A DNA stretch of 7,485 nucleotides, from NCBI GenBank assembly GCA_035540955.1, contig DATLFP010000131.1, positions 1-7,485 on the forward strand, in the 5' to 3' direction. A program made the position numbers and the translations under genes. The notes under the pieces were generated by a model that saw only the letters and a program-made list of their open reading frames with translations, had not been told where the DNA came from and did not search any database. Shown here one piece after another: positions 6,132 through 7,485 of this stretch. The stretch is from DATLFP01 sp035540955. GTDB taxonomy: Bacteria > Actinomycetota > Acidimicrobiia > Acidimicrobiales > CADCSY01. The first letter of the stretch is position 1. Every line of letters begins with the position of its first letter.

Positions 6132-6151
6132 GCGTTGAGACCGCTCAACGC
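6132..6151. repeat. Inverted repeat (8-4-8) in the amidase/exported-protein gap
   Basis: GCGTTGAG (6132-6139) and CTCAACGC (6144-6151) are perfect inverted copies around ACCG. The element lies 74 bases past the amidase stop and about 98 bases before the GTG of the exported protein. It may be a second termination structure for the amidase transcript or an operator for the downstream gene. The rest of the 192-bp gap (6034-6225) shows no ORF I would accept; it also contains a short direct repeat CCTCCGGC at 6155-6162 and 6165-6172. Confidence 0.45.
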
Positions 6152-6178
6152 AACCCTCCGGCATCCTCCGGCCATGCC

Positions 6179-6215
6179 TGTCGCGTTGACCCGGCGGAGT
6201 CGGGTCGGCGCGACA
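6179..6215 (-). terminator. Long hairpin just after the amidase gene
   Basis: Arms 6179-6193 and 6201-6215 pair as 7 bp (TGTCGCG/CGCGACA) plus 6 bp (GACCCG/CGGGTC), separated by a 2x2 position (TT opposite GG) and closed by a 7-base loop. It begins 10 bases after the amidase stop on the minus strand, the usual position of a terminator, although no T-run follows. In plus-strand RNA the 2x2 position would be two G-U pairs, giving a continuous 15-bp stem; in minus-strand RNA it is an internal loop. Confidence 0.55.
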
Positions 6216-6225
6216 ACCTTCGTGG

Positions 6226-7206
6226 CTATTCGAGCGGGGGGTCGACGCAGCCGCTGGTGCCGCCGCCGGGGCCGGCGGGCTCGACCCGTGGGTAGGGCTC
6301 GGTGAAGCCCGAGCCCTGGTCGTCGCCGAGCATGAACCGGCGCACGGCCCGGGTGATGGCCTCGGCCTCGCCCTGCTGCACGTCGTCGCGCACGAGCAGG
6401 GCCTCCTCCTGGGGGTTGGAGAGGAAGAGCGCCTCGCTGAGCACGGCGGTGATGCCGTTGGTCCGGCGGAGGATGCCGTAGTAGTCGCCGCCCGAGTCGT
6501 TGGGCCGGTACTTGGCCCCCGCGTCGCGATCGGCGTACCAGGTCGTGACCTCGTCGAAGCCGGCGAAGTACGTGTACAGCTCCTCGTAGAGGATGCCGGC
6601 CAGCCGGCGCGACTCGGGCGAGGCGATCTGGAAGAACACCTCGGTGCCGGGCGTGGCCCGCTCCTCGTCGTGCCCGCCGTTGTGGTGGATCGAGATGAAC
6701 ACCGGCGGCTGCAGCTTCTGCGCGATCTCGCCCCTCGTCTGGAGGGAGATCCGGTAGTCGGCGGTGCGGGTCAGCACCACCGTGGCGCCCTCCCGCTCGA
6801 GCGCCGCCTTGGTCTTCTCCGCCACGACCATGTTGAGGTCGCGCTCGACGAGCCCGCCCGGGCCGACGGCGCCGGTCTCCTCGCCGCCGTGGCCGGGGTC
6901 GAGCACCACGGTGGCGCCGCCGATGGTGGTGCCGCCCCGCACCGTCGCCGTGCGCCCGCACGGCGTCATCACCGTCCACGCCCCGGGCCCCCCGGCCTCG
7001 ATCGGCAGGATGAAGCCGAGCGGGGTGGCCAGCACCGCGGCGCGGTCGCTCGTGACCGCCGGCAGGGGCACGACCGTCGCCGTGGGATCCGTCGACGACG
7101 TCGAGACGGTGGTCGAGGGGGGGACGGCGACCGTCGGGTCGTCACCGCCGCTGCACGCGGCGAGGACGAGCAGCAGGCTCGCAGCCGCCGCTGCGATCCG
7201 CCGCAT
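6226..7206 (-). CDS. Lipoprotein N-acetylmuramoyl-L-alanine amidase (Amidase_3)
   Basis: A 326-residue zinc amidase that should cut the bond between N-acetylmuramic acid and L-alanine in peptidoglycan. The N-terminus MRRIAAAAASLLLVLAAC is a lipoprotein signal peptide with the lipobox cysteine at C18, so the mature enzyme is probably lipid-anchored on the outer face of the membrane. A Ser/Thr/Pro-rich tether (about 19-50) and a small domain (about 55-98, TPCGRTATV at 81-89) precede the catalytic domain (about 99-295). Zinc ligands are H106 in VVLDPGHGG, E121 in LVERDLN and H174 in ISIHHN; the catalytic glutamate is E258 in LSEALFLSN. All key residues are present, so it is predicted to be active. 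The ATG overlaps the stop of the upstream sucD by one base (TGATG), which suggests translational coupling; no separate Shine-Dalgarno is evident. A role in cell separation or wall turnover is usual for the family. Confidence 0.93.
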   Translation of the reverse strand: MRRIAAAAASLLLVLAACSGGDDPTVAVPPSTTVSTSSTDPTATVVPLPAVTSDRAAVLATPLGFILPIEAGGPGAWTVMTPCGRTATVRGGTTIGGATVVLDPGHGGEETGAVGPGGLVERDLNMVVAEKTKAALEREGATVVLTRTADYRISLQTRGEIAQKLQPPVFISIHHNGGHDEERATPGTEVFFQIASPESRRLAGILYEELYTYFAGFDEVTTWYADRDAGAKYRPNDSGGDYYGILRRTNGITAVLSEALFLSNPQEEALLVRDDVQQGEAEAITRAVRRFMLGDDQGSGFTEPYPRVEPAGPGGGTSGCVDPPLE

Positions 7207-7485
7207 CAGAGGGTCTTGACGAGGTCCGCCATGAGGTCACCGACTTCGCTGGGGTTCAGGCCGACGTGCACGCCGGCGGCGCGCAGCGCGTCCATCTTGC
7301 CCTGGGCCGTCCCCTTCCCACCGGAAACGATGGCGCCGGCGTGGCCCATCTTCTTCCCCGGCGGCGCCGTGACGCCGGCGACGTAGGCGGCCACCGGCTT
7401 GCTCATCCGGTCGCGGATGAACTCGGCCGCCTCCTCCTCGGCGGTGCCGCCGATCTCGCCGAACATGATCACGGCCAACGTGGCG
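7206..7485 (-). CDS. sucD: Succinyl-CoA synthetase alpha subunit, C-terminal part
   Basis: The last 92-93 residues of the ADP/GDP-forming succinate-CoA ligase alpha subunit; the start lies beyond the right edge. The enzyme makes succinate and ATP or GTP from succinyl-CoA in the TCA cycle. The visible sequence contains MFGEIGGTAEEEAAEFI, a conserved stretch of the nucleotide-side domain, and GKKMGHAGAIVSGGKGTA, which carries the phosphorylated active-site histidine of the family (the H in MGHAGAI). The ending LMADLVKTL and TGA at 7206-7208 are consistent with the family's normal C-terminus. The beta subunit gene sucC usually precedes sucD and would be expected to the right of the window. The stop overlaps the amidase start, placing a wall hydrolase in the same transcript. 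Confidence 0.96.
   Translation of the reverse strand, partial: ATLAVIMFGEIGGTAEEEAAEFIRDRMSKPVAAYVAGVTAPPGKKMGHAGAIVSGGKGTAQGKMDALRAAGVHVGLNPSEVGDLMADLVKTL

Noticed and set aside
5973..6164. Small minus-strand frame (63 codons) starting in the gap after the amidase
   Set aside because: The GGAGG directly abuts its ATG, too close to work as a ribosome site, and the frame overlaps the well-supported exported-protein start.
6125..6979. Minus-strand open frame in another frame of the amidase
   Set aside because: Arg/Gly/His-rich shadow translation; the overlapping frame carries all zinc ligands and the lipobox.

Overview
The window looks like chromosomal DNA from a high-GC actinobacterium-like organism, perhaps of the class Acidimicrobiia. 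That placement is an inference. It rests on strong G/C bias at third codon positions, frequent GTG starts, NarL-type two-component proteins of actinobacterial style, a lipoprotein amidase, and a sucD of ordinary bacterial type. No RNA genes, CRISPR arrays, insertion sequences or prophage genes were seen.

Layout from left to right. Positions 1-126 (minus) hold the first 42 codons of an exported protein that runs off the left edge. Positions 243-1583 (minus) encode a 446-residue exported protein. It has an unclassified beta-rich domain, an SdrD-B-like module with a calcium-loop motif, and a C-terminal domain opening with a G-H-T-I-G-F-W motif. A GC-rich hairpin at 189-216 ends that gene. Positions 1584-1793 are non-coding and hold a 24-bp interrupted palindrome and a separate pair of inverted 10-mers. 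Positions 1794-3882 (minus) are a two-gene operon: a membrane histidine kinase followed after 22 bp by a NarL/LuxR-type response regulator. Diverging from the kinase, 3991-4650 (plus) encodes a second NarL-type response regulator with no kinase beside it on its own strand. A strong hairpin pair at 4665-4722 separates it from the convergent gene at 4792-6033 (minus), an exported 413-residue protein of unknown function. After an intergenic stretch with two hairpins come 6226-7206 (minus), a lipoprotein zinc amidase of the Amidase_3 family, and 7206-7485 (minus), the C-terminal end of succinyl-CoA synthetase alpha subunit. The last two overlap by one base.

Functionally the window joins a housekeeping end (sucD and a cell-wall amidase) to a surface or secretion-oriented block: three exported proteins around one kinase and two response regulators. 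The kinase at 2491-3882 very probably phosphorylates the regulator at 1794-2468. It may also signal to the divergent regulator. The targets could be the neighbouring exported-protein genes. The dyad symmetries in the non-coding gaps and at the start of the orphan regulator are candidate binding sites, but the regulatory wiring is inference. I see no clear evidence of a wholly new defence or mobile system. The least understood parts are the two large exported proteins and the symmetric elements.
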